A stretch of 64,000 nucleotides of DNA from assembly GCF_024436035.1 (NCBI RefSeq), contig NZ_JANFNG010000001.1, forward strand, positions 203,689 through 267,688, written 5' to 3'. Source of the DNA: Streptomyces humicola (GTDB lineage: Bacteria > Actinomycetota > Actinomycetes > Streptomycetales > Streptomycetaceae). How positions within the stretch are numbered: the first letter of the stretch is position 1; each line of letters opens with the position of its first letter. This document shows positions 8,654 to 16,399 of the stretch, piece after piece. Made by a program: the position numbers and the translations under genes. A model generated the notes under the pieces. The model saw nothing but the letters and a program-made list of their open reading frames with translations, ran no database searches and was not told the DNA's origin.

Positions 8654-11600
8654 GTGTCCGCTGCCGTCTCTGATGAGCCGTTGTATCGGTCGAAGCACCC
8701 AGTGCGGTTCGTCACTGCCTCTTCGCTGTTCGATGGGCACGACGCTGCCATCAACATCATGCGGCGGATCCTGCAGGCGCAGGGTGCTGAGGTGGTGCAT
8801 CTGGGGCACAACCGCTCGGTTGATGAGGTGGTCACGGCAGCGTTGGAGGAGGATGTCCAGGGCGTGGCGGTGTCCTCCTACCAGGGCGGTCACGTGGAGT
8901 ATTTCGAGTACCTGGTGGAGCTGCTGCGCGAGCGTGGCGCGGGGCATGTGCGTGTGTTCGGTGGCGGTGGTGGCGTCATCGTGGCTGAGGAGATCGAGCG
9001 GCTGGCCCGTTGCGGGGTGCGGATCTTCTCCCCGGAGGACGGTCAGCGTCTCGGCCTGGCCGGGATGATCAACTCGATGATCGAGGCGTGTGATGTCGCG
9101 TTGTGGCAGCAGGCGCCGGCTGATGTGTCGGCCGTGCTGGCGGGGGAGAGGCCGGCGCTGGCGCGGCTGATCACCGGCCTGGAGACCGGTGTGGTGCCGG
9201 AGGGGAACGTGGCCGTGGTGCGCGAGGCGGCGGCGGCGCGTGCGGTGCCGGTGCTCGGTATTACCGGCACTGGTGGGTCGGGGAAATCGTCGCTGACCGA
9301 TGAGCTGGTGCGCCGGTTGCGTGTGGATCAGCAGGACAAGCTGAAGGTTGCGGTCCTGGCGGTGGATCCGACCCGGCGGCGCGGCGGCGGCGCGCTGCTG
9401 GGGGACCGGATACGGATGAACTGCCTGGACGGGGACCGGATCTTCTTCCGTTCGCTGGCCACGCGCGGTGGTCGGGAGGTTCCCGAGGGTCTGGCGGATG
9501 TGATCGCAGCCTGTGAGGCGGCCGGCTACGACCTGGTGATCGTGGAGACCCCGGGTATCGGGCAGGGGGATGCGGCCATCGTGCCGTATGTAGATGTCTC
9601 GCTGTATGTGATGACGCCGGAGTTCGGGGCGGCCTCGCAGTTGGAGAAGATCGACATGCTCGACTTCGCCGACGTGGTGGCGATCAACAAGTTCGAACGG
9701 CGAGGCGCCCAGGATGCGTTGCGGGACGTGGGCCGGCAGCTGGTGCGCAATCGAGGGGCGTTCGGCTCGCGTCCGGAAGAGATGCCGGTCTTCGGCACCA
9801 GCGCGGCGACCTTCAACGACGACGGCGCGACGGCTTTGTACCAGCACTTGCGGGGTCTCCTGGCAGAGCGTGGCTTGCCGGTGCAGGCCGGGACGCTGCC
9901 TGAGGTGCCGGTGCGGCACTCCAGCGGTGTGACCCAGATCGTGCTGTCCTCCCGGGTGCGCTACCTGGCCGAGATCGCCGAGACGGTGCGCCGTTACCAC
10001 GCCACCACCGCCGAGCAGGCCGAGCAGGCCCGCCGCGTCCAGCGGCTGATCGCCGTCCGCGAGGAGCTGGCCGGTGCCGGGGCCGCCACTGCCGATGTCG
10101 AGCGGCTGCTCGACCAGGCCCGCGACCGCCTGGCCCCCCAGGCTCATCACCTGCTGGAGGAGTGGCCGGCCACCGTGCGTGCCTATTCGAGCGACGAGTT
10201 GGTGGTCACCGTCCGGGACCGTGAGCTGCGTACCGCTCTGACGCGCGAGTCGCTGTCCGGGAACCGGATCCCGCGGGTAGCGCTGCCCCGCTTCACCGAC
10301 CACGGCGAGCTGCTGCGGTTCCTGCGGGCGGAGAACCTGCCCGGTCACTTCCCGTTCACCGCGGGGGTGTTCCCGTTCAAGCGGGAGGGTGAGGATCCGG
10401 CGCGGATGTTCGCCGGCGAGGGCGATCCGCAGCGCACCAACCGGCGCTTCCACTACCTGTCGAAGGACAGCCAGGCCGCCCGGCTGTCCACTGCGTTCGA
10501 CTCCGTCACCCTCTACGGCCGCGACCCTGACGAACGCCCGGACATCTACGGCAAAGTCGGCACCTCGGGGGTGTCGGTGGCCACGTTGGAGGACATGAAG
10601 GAGCTGTACGCCGGGTTCGACCTGGTCGCCCCGACCACCTCGGTGTCCATGACGATCAACGGTCCGGCCCCGACGATCCTGGCCTTCTTCCTCAATACCG
10701 CCATTGACCAGCAGCTGGACGCCTTCCTCGCCGAGCACGGCCGTGGGCCGACGCCCGAGGAGGCGGCCGCGATTCGCGCCAGGACGCTGCGTACGGTGCG
10801 TGGCACCGTGCAGGCGGACATCCTCAAGGAGGACCAGGGCCAGAACACCTGCCTGTTCTCCACCGAGTTCAGCCTGCGGATGATGGCCGACATTCAGGAG
10901 TGGTTCATCCAGAACGAGGTCCGCAACTTCTACTCGGTGTCCATCTCCGGCTACCACATCGCCGAGGCAGGAGCGAACCCCATCAGTCAGCTCGCCTTCA
11001 CTCTCGCCAACGGCTTCACCTACGTCGAGGCCTACCTCGCCCGCGGCATGAAGGTCGATGACTTCGCGCCCAACCTGTCCTTCTTCTTCTCCAACGGCAT
11101 GGACCCCGAGTACTCGGTGCTCGGCCGTGTCGCGCGCCGCATCTGGGCCATTGCCATGCGCGACCGGTACGGGGCGAACGAGCGCAGCCAGAAGCTGAAG
11201 TACCACATCCAGACCTCCGGCCGATCCCTGCACGCCCAAGAGATGGACTTCAACGACATCCGCACCACTCTGCAGGCCCTCATAGCCATCTACGACAACT
11301 GCAACTCCCTGCACACCAACGCCTACGACGAGGCGATCACCACCCCCACCGAGGATTCGGTGCGCAGGGCGCTGGCCATCCAGCTGATCATCAACCGGGA
11401 GTGGGGGCTGGCGATGAACGAGAACCCCCTCCAGGGCTCGTTCATCATCGACGAGCTCACCGACCTGGTCGAGGAAGCCGTCCTGGCCGAGTTCGAGCGG
11501 ATCACGGAGCGCGGCGGCGTGCTCGGCGCCATGGAGACCGGCTACCAGCGCGGCCGCATCCAGGACGAGTCCATGCTCTACGAGCAGCGCAAGCACGACG

Positions 11601-11905
11601 GCACTCTGCCCATCGTCGGCGTCAACACCTTCCGCAACCCCCGAGCCGACGCCGACCAGGCCACCACGGTGATCGAACTAGCCCGGGCCACCGAGGCCGA
11701 GAAGCAGTCCCAGCTCACGCGCGTCCGCGACTTCCAGGCCCGCCACCGCGACCAGGCCCACGCCGCCCTCGCCGACCTCAAGCGCGCCGCCTCCGGCGGC
11801 GAGAACGTCTTCGCCGTCCTGATGGACGCCGCCCGGGTCTGCACCCTGCAGCAGATCACCGAGGCGTTCTTCGAAGTCGGCGGACAGTACCGGCGCAACA
11901 TCTGA
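8654..11905 (+). CDS. icmF: Fused isobutyryl-CoA mutase with G-protein chaperone
   Basis: Adenosylcobalamin enzyme that interconverts isobutyryl-CoA and n-butyryl-CoA, linking valine/branched fatty acid and butyrate metabolism. The GTG at 8654 follows GGAGGA at 8644. The 1083-residue product has the IcmF domain order. The B12-binding domain comes first (DGHD, lower ligand His29). A MeaB-like GTPase follows (Walker A GTGGSGKS at 205-212; VDPTRRRGGG; ETPGIGQGD; NKFE). The mutase TIM barrel is last (FPFTAGVFPF; SISGYHIAEAGAN with His768). Length and order match the family with no interruption. The etfB-etfA pair follows 110 bases downstream. Confidence 0.95.
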   Translation: MSAAVSDEPLYRSKHPVRFVTASSLFDGHDAAINIMRRILQAQGAEVVHLGHNRSVDEVVTAALEEDVQGVAVSSYQGGHVEYFEYLVELLRERGAGHVRVFGGGGGVIVAEEIERLARCGVRIFSPEDGQRLGLAGMINSMIEACDVALWQQAPADVSAVLAGERPALARLITGLETGVVPEGNVAVVREAAAARAVPVLGITGTGGSGKSSLTDELVRRLRVDQQDKLKVAVLAVDPTRRRGGGALLGDRIRMNCLDGDRIFFRSLATRGGREVPEGLADVIAACEAAGYDLVIVETPGIGQGDAAIVPYVDVSLYVMTPEFGAASQLEKIDMLDFADVVAINKFERRGAQDALRDVGRQLVRNRGAFGSRPEEMPVFGTSAATFNDDGATALYQHLRGLLAERGLPVQAGTLPEVPVRHSSGVTQIVLSSRVRYLAEIAETVRRYHATTAEQAEQARRVQRLIAVREELAGAGAATADVERLLDQARDRLAPQAHHLLEEWPATVRAYSSDELVVTVRDRELRTALTRESLSGNRIPRVALPRFTDHGELLRFLRAENLPGHFPFTAGVFPFKREGEDPARMFAGEGDPQRTNRRFHYLSKDSQAARLSTAFDSVTLYGRDPDERPDIYGKVGTSGVSVATLEDMKELYAGFDLVAPTTSVSMTINGPAPTILAFFLNTAIDQQLDAFLAEHGRGPTPEEAAAIRARTLRTVRGTVQADILKEDQGQNTCLFSTEFSLRMMADIQEWFIQNEVRNFYSVSISGYHIAEAGANPISQLAFTLANGFTYVEAYLARGMKVDDFAPNLSFFFSNGMDPEYSVLGRVARRIWAIAMRDRYGANERSQKLKYHIQTSGRSLHAQEMDFNDIRTTLQALIAIYDNCNSLHTNAYDEAITTPTEDSVRRALAIQLIINREWGLAMNENPLQGSFIIDELTDLVEEAVLAEFERITERGGVLGAMETGYQRGRIQDESMLYEQRKHDGTLPIVGVNTFRNPRADADQATTVIELARATEAEKQSQLTRVRDFQARHRDQAHAALADLKRAASGGENVFAVLMDAARVCTLQQITEAFFEVGGQYRRNI

Positions 11906-12015
11906 ACCCGGCCGGGCCCTCCGGCGCAAAGGAATGACAGGTTGAGTCCCAGTAGGGCTTCGAAGAGCGCCTTCCGAGGTGCCTGAGGTCGCGTGGGTTG
12001 ACGAGGAGACACGCT

Positions 12016-12801
12016 GTGAGCTTGAGGATCGTTGTCTGCGTGAAGTACGTGCCCGATGCCACGGGTGACCGTCACTTCGCGGAGGACCTGACCACTGCCC
12101 GTGATGCGGTGGACGGCCTGCTGTCCGAGCTGGACGAGTACGCGGTGGAGCAGGCGCTGCAGATCGCGGAGGCGGCTGACGACGCGGAGGTCACGGTGTT
12201 GACCATGGGGCCGGAGGACGCTAGGGACGCGCTGCGCAAGGCGCTGTCGATGGGTGCGGACAAGGCCGTGCATGTGGAGGACGACGCGCTGCACGGCAGT
12301 GACGTGATGGGCACCTCGCTGGTGCTGGCCAGGGCCATCGAGCGGACCGGGTACGACCTGGTGGTGTGTGGCATGGCCTCGACCGACGGCACCATGGGCG
12401 TGCTCCCGGCGATCCTGGCCGAGCGGCTGGGTGTCCCGCAGGTCACGCTGCTGTCCGAGGTGGCGGTCGCCGGGGGGAACGTGCTCGGCCGCTGGGACGG
12501 GGACACGGCGTCCGAACGGGTGGAGGCGCAGCTGCCCGCGGTGGTCTCGGTCACCGACCAGTCGGGTGAGGCGCGTTATCCCTCCTTCAAGGGGATCATG
12601 GCGGCCAAGAAGAAGCCGGTGGAGTCGCTGGAGCTGTCGGATCTGGGTATCGACGCGGGCGAGGTGGGTCTGGCCGGTGCCCGGACGGCGGTAGAGGAGG
12701 CTGCCGAGCGCCCGGCGCGGAGTGCTGGAACGATCGTCAAGGACGAGGGCGAGGGCGGCAAGCAACTGGCCGCCTTTCTTGCGGAGAGCAAGTTCATCTG
12801 A
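12016..12801 (+). CDS. etfB: Electron transfer flavoprotein beta subunit
   Basis: Small subunit of ETF, which collects electrons from acyl-CoA dehydrogenases. The 261-residue product starts SLRIVVCVKYVPD, a typical opening, and has the AMP/nucleotide-binding core (TVLTMGPEDARDALRKALSMGAD) and the recognition-loop region SYPSFKGIMAAKKKP-like (RYPSFKGIMAAKKKPVE). The GTG start at 12016 has GAGGAGA 7 bases upstream. The etfA gene follows after 68 bases. Placement after the mutase suggests use in branched-chain or butyryl-CoA oxidation, although ETF also serves the whole cell. Confidence 0.95.
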   Translation: MSLRIVVCVKYVPDATGDRHFAEDLTTARDAVDGLLSELDEYAVEQALQIAEAADDAEVTVLTMGPEDARDALRKALSMGADKAVHVEDDALHGSDVMGTSLVLARAIERTGYDLVVCGMASTDGTMGVLPAILAERLGVPQVTLLSEVAVAGGNVLGRWDGDTASERVEAQLPAVVSVTDQSGEARYPSFKGIMAAKKKPVESLELSDLGIDAGEVGLAGARTAVEEAAERPARSAGTIVKDEGEGGKQLAAFLAESKFI

Positions 12802-12869
12802 ACCGCGCACTCCTTCCGCCGCCCTGACCAACCCCCTTCACACGCCTTTATTCGCAGGAGAGCAATCCC

Positions 12870-13832
12870 ATGGGTGCAGTCCTCGTCTACGTCGACCAGG
12901 TGGACGGTGCCGTCCGCAAGCCGACCCTTGAACTACTGACCTTGGCCCGGCGGATCGGTGAGCCGGTCGCCGTGCACCTCGGCCCGGGTGCCGAGGTGGC
13001 TGCCTTGGTGCTGGCCGAGCACGGCGCGGCCCGAGTGCTCGCCGCGGAGGCGCCGGAGTTCGCCGAGTACCTGGTGGTGCCGAAGGTGGACGCGCTGGAG
13101 GCGGCGGCCAAGGCCATGAACCCGGTGGCGGTTTTGGTCCCGTCCTCCGGTGAGGGTAAGGAGATTGCCGCCCGCCTGGCGGTGCGCCTGGGGTCCGGCA
13201 TTATCACCGATGCCGTGGACCTGGAGGCCGGTGTTGACGGCCCCGTCGCGACCCAATCCGTCTTCGCTGCATCGTTCACCACCAAGTCCCGTGTCACCAA
13301 GGGCACTCCGGTGATCACGGTCAAGCCAAACTCGGCGACCCCGGAGCAGGCGCCGGCCGCCGGGGCCGTCGAGCCGCTGACGGTGGCCTTCGGCGATGCG
13401 GCGAGGGGCGCGAGGGTGGTGTCCCGCAGTCCGCGTGAGTCGACCGGGCGTCCGGAGTTGACCGAGGCCGCGATCGTGGTCTCCGGTGGGCGTGGTGTCG
13501 GCGGTGCGGAGAACTTCTCCGTCATCGAGAGGCTGGCGGATTCGCTCGGCGCGGCGGTGGGTGCCTCGCGCGCCGCGGTGGACGCTGGCTGGTATCCGCA
13601 CAGCAACCAGGTGGGGCAGACGGGTAAGACGGTCTCGCCGCAACTGTATGTGGCCTGTGGTGTCTCGGGTGCGATTCAGCACCGGGCGGGCATGCAGACC
13701 TCCAAGACGATCGTGGCGGTCAACAAGGACCCGGAGGCCCCGATCTTCGACCTCGTCGACTACGGCGTGGTGGGTGACCTCTTCGAGGCCGTGCCTCAGC
13801 TGACCGAGGAGGTCAAGACCCGCAAGAATTGA
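12870..13832 (+). CDS. etfA: Electron transfer flavoprotein alpha subunit
   Basis: Large ETF subunit, 320 residues. The C-terminal FAD domain carries the hallmark GGRGVGGAENF, the SRAAVDAGWYPHSNQVGQTGK stretch (shown here in part) and VNKDPEAPIFDLVDYGVVGD. The ATG at 12870 has AGGAGA at 12856. The remains of a regulator gene begin directly after the stop, so the 3' flank looks rearranged while etfA itself is complete. Confidence 0.95.
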   Translation: MGAVLVYVDQVDGAVRKPTLELLTLARRIGEPVAVHLGPGAEVAALVLAEHGAARVLAAEAPEFAEYLVVPKVDALEAAAKAMNPVAVLVPSSGEGKEIAARLAVRLGSGIITDAVDLEAGVDGPVATQSVFAASFTTKSRVTKGTPVITVKPNSATPEQAPAAGAVEPLTVAFGDAARGARVVSRSPRESTGRPELTEAAIVVSGGRGVGGAENFSVIERLADSLGAAVGASRAAVDAGWYPHSNQVGQTGKTVSPQLYVACGVSGAIQHRAGMQTSKTIVAVNKDPEAPIFDLVDYGVVGDLFEAVPQLTEEVKTRKN

Positions 13833-13849
13833 ACGCATCCGAGAGCGGA

Positions 13850-14340
13850 CGTGATCCTTGTCGTGCCGAGTTCCCGGCGAAAGAGCCTGCTGAAGTGCCG
13901 TGTGCTGAAGCCGGCACGGCGGGCCATGGCATCCAGGCTCTGGGGGGCACGGGGATCGGCTGCCATGGCATCCATCACCTGCCCGTACTGCGGGTGCTTC
14001 GCCTGGCGCGGGCTCAGACGAGCGCTGAGCTGGGACTGCCCCCCCGGGGCGGGCCATGAAAACGACGAGCTGTCGTGCCACGCTGCGCGCCTTGTCAGCT
14101 CCGTGGTCCTTTTCGACCAGCGCGAGTGTCAGGTCGATGCCTGAGGTGACGCCGGCGGAGGTTGAGACGTTGCCGTCTGTGACGAACAACGGGTCGGCCT
14201 CGACCTGGACCTTCGGATAGGCCGTTTCCAGCTCCCGGGCCAGTTCCCGGTGCGTGGCGGCCCGCCGGCCGTCCAGCACACCGGTCTCGGCCGGCACAAA
14301 CGCCCCGGAACACACGGAGATGACGCGCCTGCAACGCGGT
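13850..14340 (-). pseudogene. GlxA-type (DJ-1/PfpI + AraC) regulator remnant, truncated at both ends and frameshifted
   Basis: Minus-strand translation shows the middle of a DJ-1/PfpI-like domain (RRVISVCSGAFVPAETG; GVTSGIDLTLALVEKDHG), then the linker and the first half of an AraC helix-turn-helix (LDAMARRAGFSTRHFSRLF). The two parts are in different frames. Removing one base from the run of seven C at 14039-14045 joins them (ARPGG then QSQLSARLSPRQA). The N-terminal third is missing, and the C-terminus stops after ELGTT, where the etfA end begins. It cannot make a working regulator. Confidence 0.8.
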
Positions 14341-14493
14341 GCCAGGCCCGCGGATGGCCGCCGGGGAGTACATCTCGATGCGCAGCCAGCGAGAGGCGTA
14401 CGAACGCGAAATCGATTATGGGGCGCACCCACGCCCTGCGGGTGACAGGACGCGTTGGGTGACGCACTCGGAGCGGAAAACGCTGCGCAGTCC

Positions 14494-14536
14494 GCGATGA
14501 AGCCCCTGTCAGGCCACGTCAAGGGGGCTTCATCGC
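14494..14536. terminator. Strong hairpin
   Basis: A 13-base perfect stem (GCGATGAAGCCCC / GGGGCTTCATCGC) with a 17-base loop lies between the regulator remnant and the chaplin gene. No U-tract follows, as usual in this group. The surrounding 14340-14842 stretch holds no gene I can recognise. Confidence 0.55.
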
Positions 14537-14842
14537 GTTCGGACGGCTGTCCCGGCTGATAGATGCCACCCGATGCCGGCCCCGCCTCATGCGGTCTGGA
14601 TAGAGGCGAGGCCGTACAACACGATGAAAACATCGAGCTGCGCAGATCGGGGGCTGGGACACGCGGGGGCGTACCCGGGTGGCGGCTCGCGTGATGGTCT
14701 CGCACCCTCCGGGCGTGGTGAGGCCTGGTCGCGCGTTACGACGAGACGTCCGACGGCTACATGGCGGGGCTTCAGCTGCGCGGATCGAACAACTGGATGC
14801 GCAGCCTCCGCCCCGCCACCTGATCACGACTCCGAACCGGTC

Positions 14843-15256
14843 CTAGGTCCAGTGGCGCCGCGGGGGGCAGTGCTTGCGGTGCTGTGGCGGTTTGTGGTGC
14901 CGCGGGTGACAGGGGCACGTCGGCGTCGGCGTCGGTGTGCCCGTCGGTGTCGCTGTCACCGTCTCTGTCACCGTTGGCGTCGGCGTCGGCGTCGGCGTCG
15001 GTGTGCCCGTCGGGGTTCTGTTCGCGCAGGTGTTGCCGAAGGCGGGGTTGAAAACGCCGATAACGGTGACGGTGTTGCCGCACAGATTGAGCGGGATATG
15101 GACCGGTACCTGAATGACGTTTCCGGACAGCGCGCCCCGCGAGTTGGTGGCGGTTCCTTGCGCGCCGGAGTCTGCGACGGCGTAGCCGGCGACAGCAGCG
15201 AGAGCGCTGCCCGTTGCGGCCATCGTGATCACGGCCTTCTTCGCGATTTGTCTCAT
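14843..15256 (-). CDS. Chaplin-type secreted protein with Pro/Thr-rich tail
   Basis: A 137-residue product with a signal peptide (MRQIAKKAVITMAATGSALAAVAG) followed by one chaplin domain: GALSGNVIQVPVHIPLNLCG and VIGVFNPAFGNTC, with the two conserved cysteines. Chaplins are amyloid-forming surfactants that coat aerial hyphae and spores. After the domain comes an unusual tail. It is about 40 residues of TPTP/TVTA repeats, ending in a short Cys/His/Lys/Arg-rich stretch (PCHPRHHKPPQHRKHCPPRR). No sortase LPXTG signal was found. The tail may act as a wall-spanning or wall-binding linker. Confidence 0.85.
   Translation of the reverse strand: MRQIAKKAVITMAATGSALAAVAGYAVADSGAQGTATNSRGALSGNVIQVPVHIPLNLCGNTVTVIGVFNPAFGNTCANRTPTGTPTPTPTPTPTVTETVTATPTGTPTPTPTCPCHPRHHKPPQHRKHCPPRRHWT
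14915..15020. repeat. Low-complexity GTCGGC-type repeats coding the Thr/Pro tail
   Basis: Short tandem repeats of GGCGTC/GTCGGC encode the TPTP tail of the chaplin-like gene on the minus strand. Such tracts change length readily, so tail length may vary between strains. Confidence 0.6.
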
Positions 15257-15377
15257 CGCATCAGTTCCGTTCTTTCTGGCCCTGCGGGATGGTTCTCGCA
15301 GGAGCGCTGCAATCGGGGACGACCATGAGCATGGACTGACTGTTCACCTGGTCGCCTGTCAGTCACCGGCCCTTGGC

Positions 15378-15424
15378 AGCTGGTGCCGAGCGTTGCGGGC
15401 ACTTGGCACCAGCTCGTGACCGAG
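15378..15424 (-). terminator. Hairpin after the second chaplin gene
   Basis: AGCTGGTGCC at 15378-15387 pairs perfectly with GGCACCAGCT at 15415-15424. It lies 13 bases past the stop of the short chaplin gene on the minus strand, a normal place for a terminator. Confidence 0.55.
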
Positions 15425-15436
15425 CCGGTCGCGGAG

Positions 15437-15677
15437 TCACTGGCTGGTGCAGGTGTTGCCGAAGGCGGGGTTGAACACGCCGATAACGCTGACAGTGTTT
15501 GCCGCACAGATTGAGCGGGATATGGACCGGCACCTGAATGACGTTTCCGGACAGCGCGCCCGGCGAGTTGGTGGCAGTCCCGTTGGCAGTGGCATCGGCC
15601 GAGGCTGCACCCGCGGTACCTGCCAAGGCTCCGCCTGTGGCAACGGTCACGACAACTGCTTTGGCAATACGTGGCAT
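15437..15677 (-). pseudogene. Short chaplin gene with single-base frameshift
   Basis: The ATG at 15677 has GGAG close upstream. It encodes a signal peptide (MPRIAKAVVVTVATGGALAG) and the first half of a chaplin domain (SPGALSGNVIQVPVHIPLNL). After LCG the frame breaks. The rest of the domain (NTVSVIGVFNPAFGNTC, then TSQ and a stop at 15437) is one frame away. The neighbouring chaplin has GTGTTGCC where this one has GTGTTTGCC on the plus strand, so one extra T at 15498-15500 explains it. Without it the protein would be a typical short chaplin of about 79 residues. Either the gene is broken or the base is a read error. Confidence 0.8.
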
Positions 15678-15949
15678 TACCGAGCTCCTTCCGAGCCTGA
15701 ACGGCTTGCTGACCAGCAGCCCCAGAGCCGCAGGGCGCTCGAGCATGCATGCAGACCGACAGGCCCAGCGCCCGGCGCGACCCCAGGAACTATGATCATC
15801 GGCACGGCAGCGGCCCGGTTACCGCCCTGACACCTACTCAGGCCCCTAATATCACTATTTTGAGATGAACATCTCGCCCGAACAGCGGACAGCCCGTGGC
15901 CCCTGGCCGGCGGCACGGCCGGTAAGGCCCCCGGGAATACACTCCCCAA
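15678..15949. other. Intergenic, no gene seen
   Basis: About 270 bases upstream of the short chaplin. It must carry that gene's promoter. I see no coding frame or repeat with support. Confidence 0.4.
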
Positions 15950-16265
15950 TGGTCCACATGGCGGCGGACCGCCGCTGCCGCCCGCTGGCGATCGTGCTGC
16001 CTGCCGGGCAGGCCGCCGACATCCCTCGGTTCGTCGCGGTGCTGGAGAAGGTCACGGTGCGTGGGCCGGTCGGCCTCCACGTACCCGGCCGGACGCGGCC
16101 GCCGCCGATAAGACATCCTCCCGGGCCAATGGTGCCTATCTGCGCAAACGCCAGACAAGGCGGTGATGCCGGAGGAAGCCGACCAGGCCGCGGACCACAG
16201 GAAGCGCGGCAGCGCCGGCGGGCGGCCGGTCTCCCACGATGCCGACCAGTACAAGGAACGCAACA
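15950..16265 (+). pseudogene. IS5-family transposase remnant (C-terminal part, several frameshifts)
   Basis: Three consecutive frames carry recognisable pieces of an IS5/IS1182-like DDE transposase: RPLAIVLPAGQAADIPRFV, then ADKTSSRANGAYLRKR, then EADQAADHRKRGSAGGRPVS followed by HDADQYKERNT. These are the usual order and spacing of the catalytic region ending in the Y-x-x-R-x-x-x-E box, which is cut off here (KERNT instead of ..RNTVER). At least two frameshifts and loss of both ends make it inactive. It marks past insertion between the chaplins and the glucanase gene. Confidence 0.7.
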
Positions 16266-16399
16266 CATCAGGCTGCGGGCCTGTTGGGCCACTCCTCCAG
16301 CACCCGCAGCGGGCTGGCCACGGCAGCTCGGCCTGCAGCACGAGATTCCACGGTGCCGCCACGTGCGGGACATGCGGCGGCACCGTGGGGTGGCTCAGC

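Noticed and set aside
8561-11596. A 1011-codon open frame on the strand opposite the IcmF gene
   Set aside because: It is the mirror of a very GC-rich coding sequence; the plus strand encodes a full-length, well conserved IcmF. The opposite frame has no family features.
12933-14705. A 590-codon minus-strand frame over etfA and the region after it
   Set aside because: Only about 100 residues of it (the GlxA remnant) have sense; the rest is the shadow of etfA and non-coding sequence.
14915-15020. CRISPR-like repeats
   Set aside because: The repeats are short in-frame codon repeats for a Thr/Pro tail without spacers.
15437-15677. Programmed frameshifting in the short chaplin gene
   Set aside because: No slippery heptamer with a downstream structure is evident; a single extra T compared with the neighbouring chaplin is the simpler explanation.
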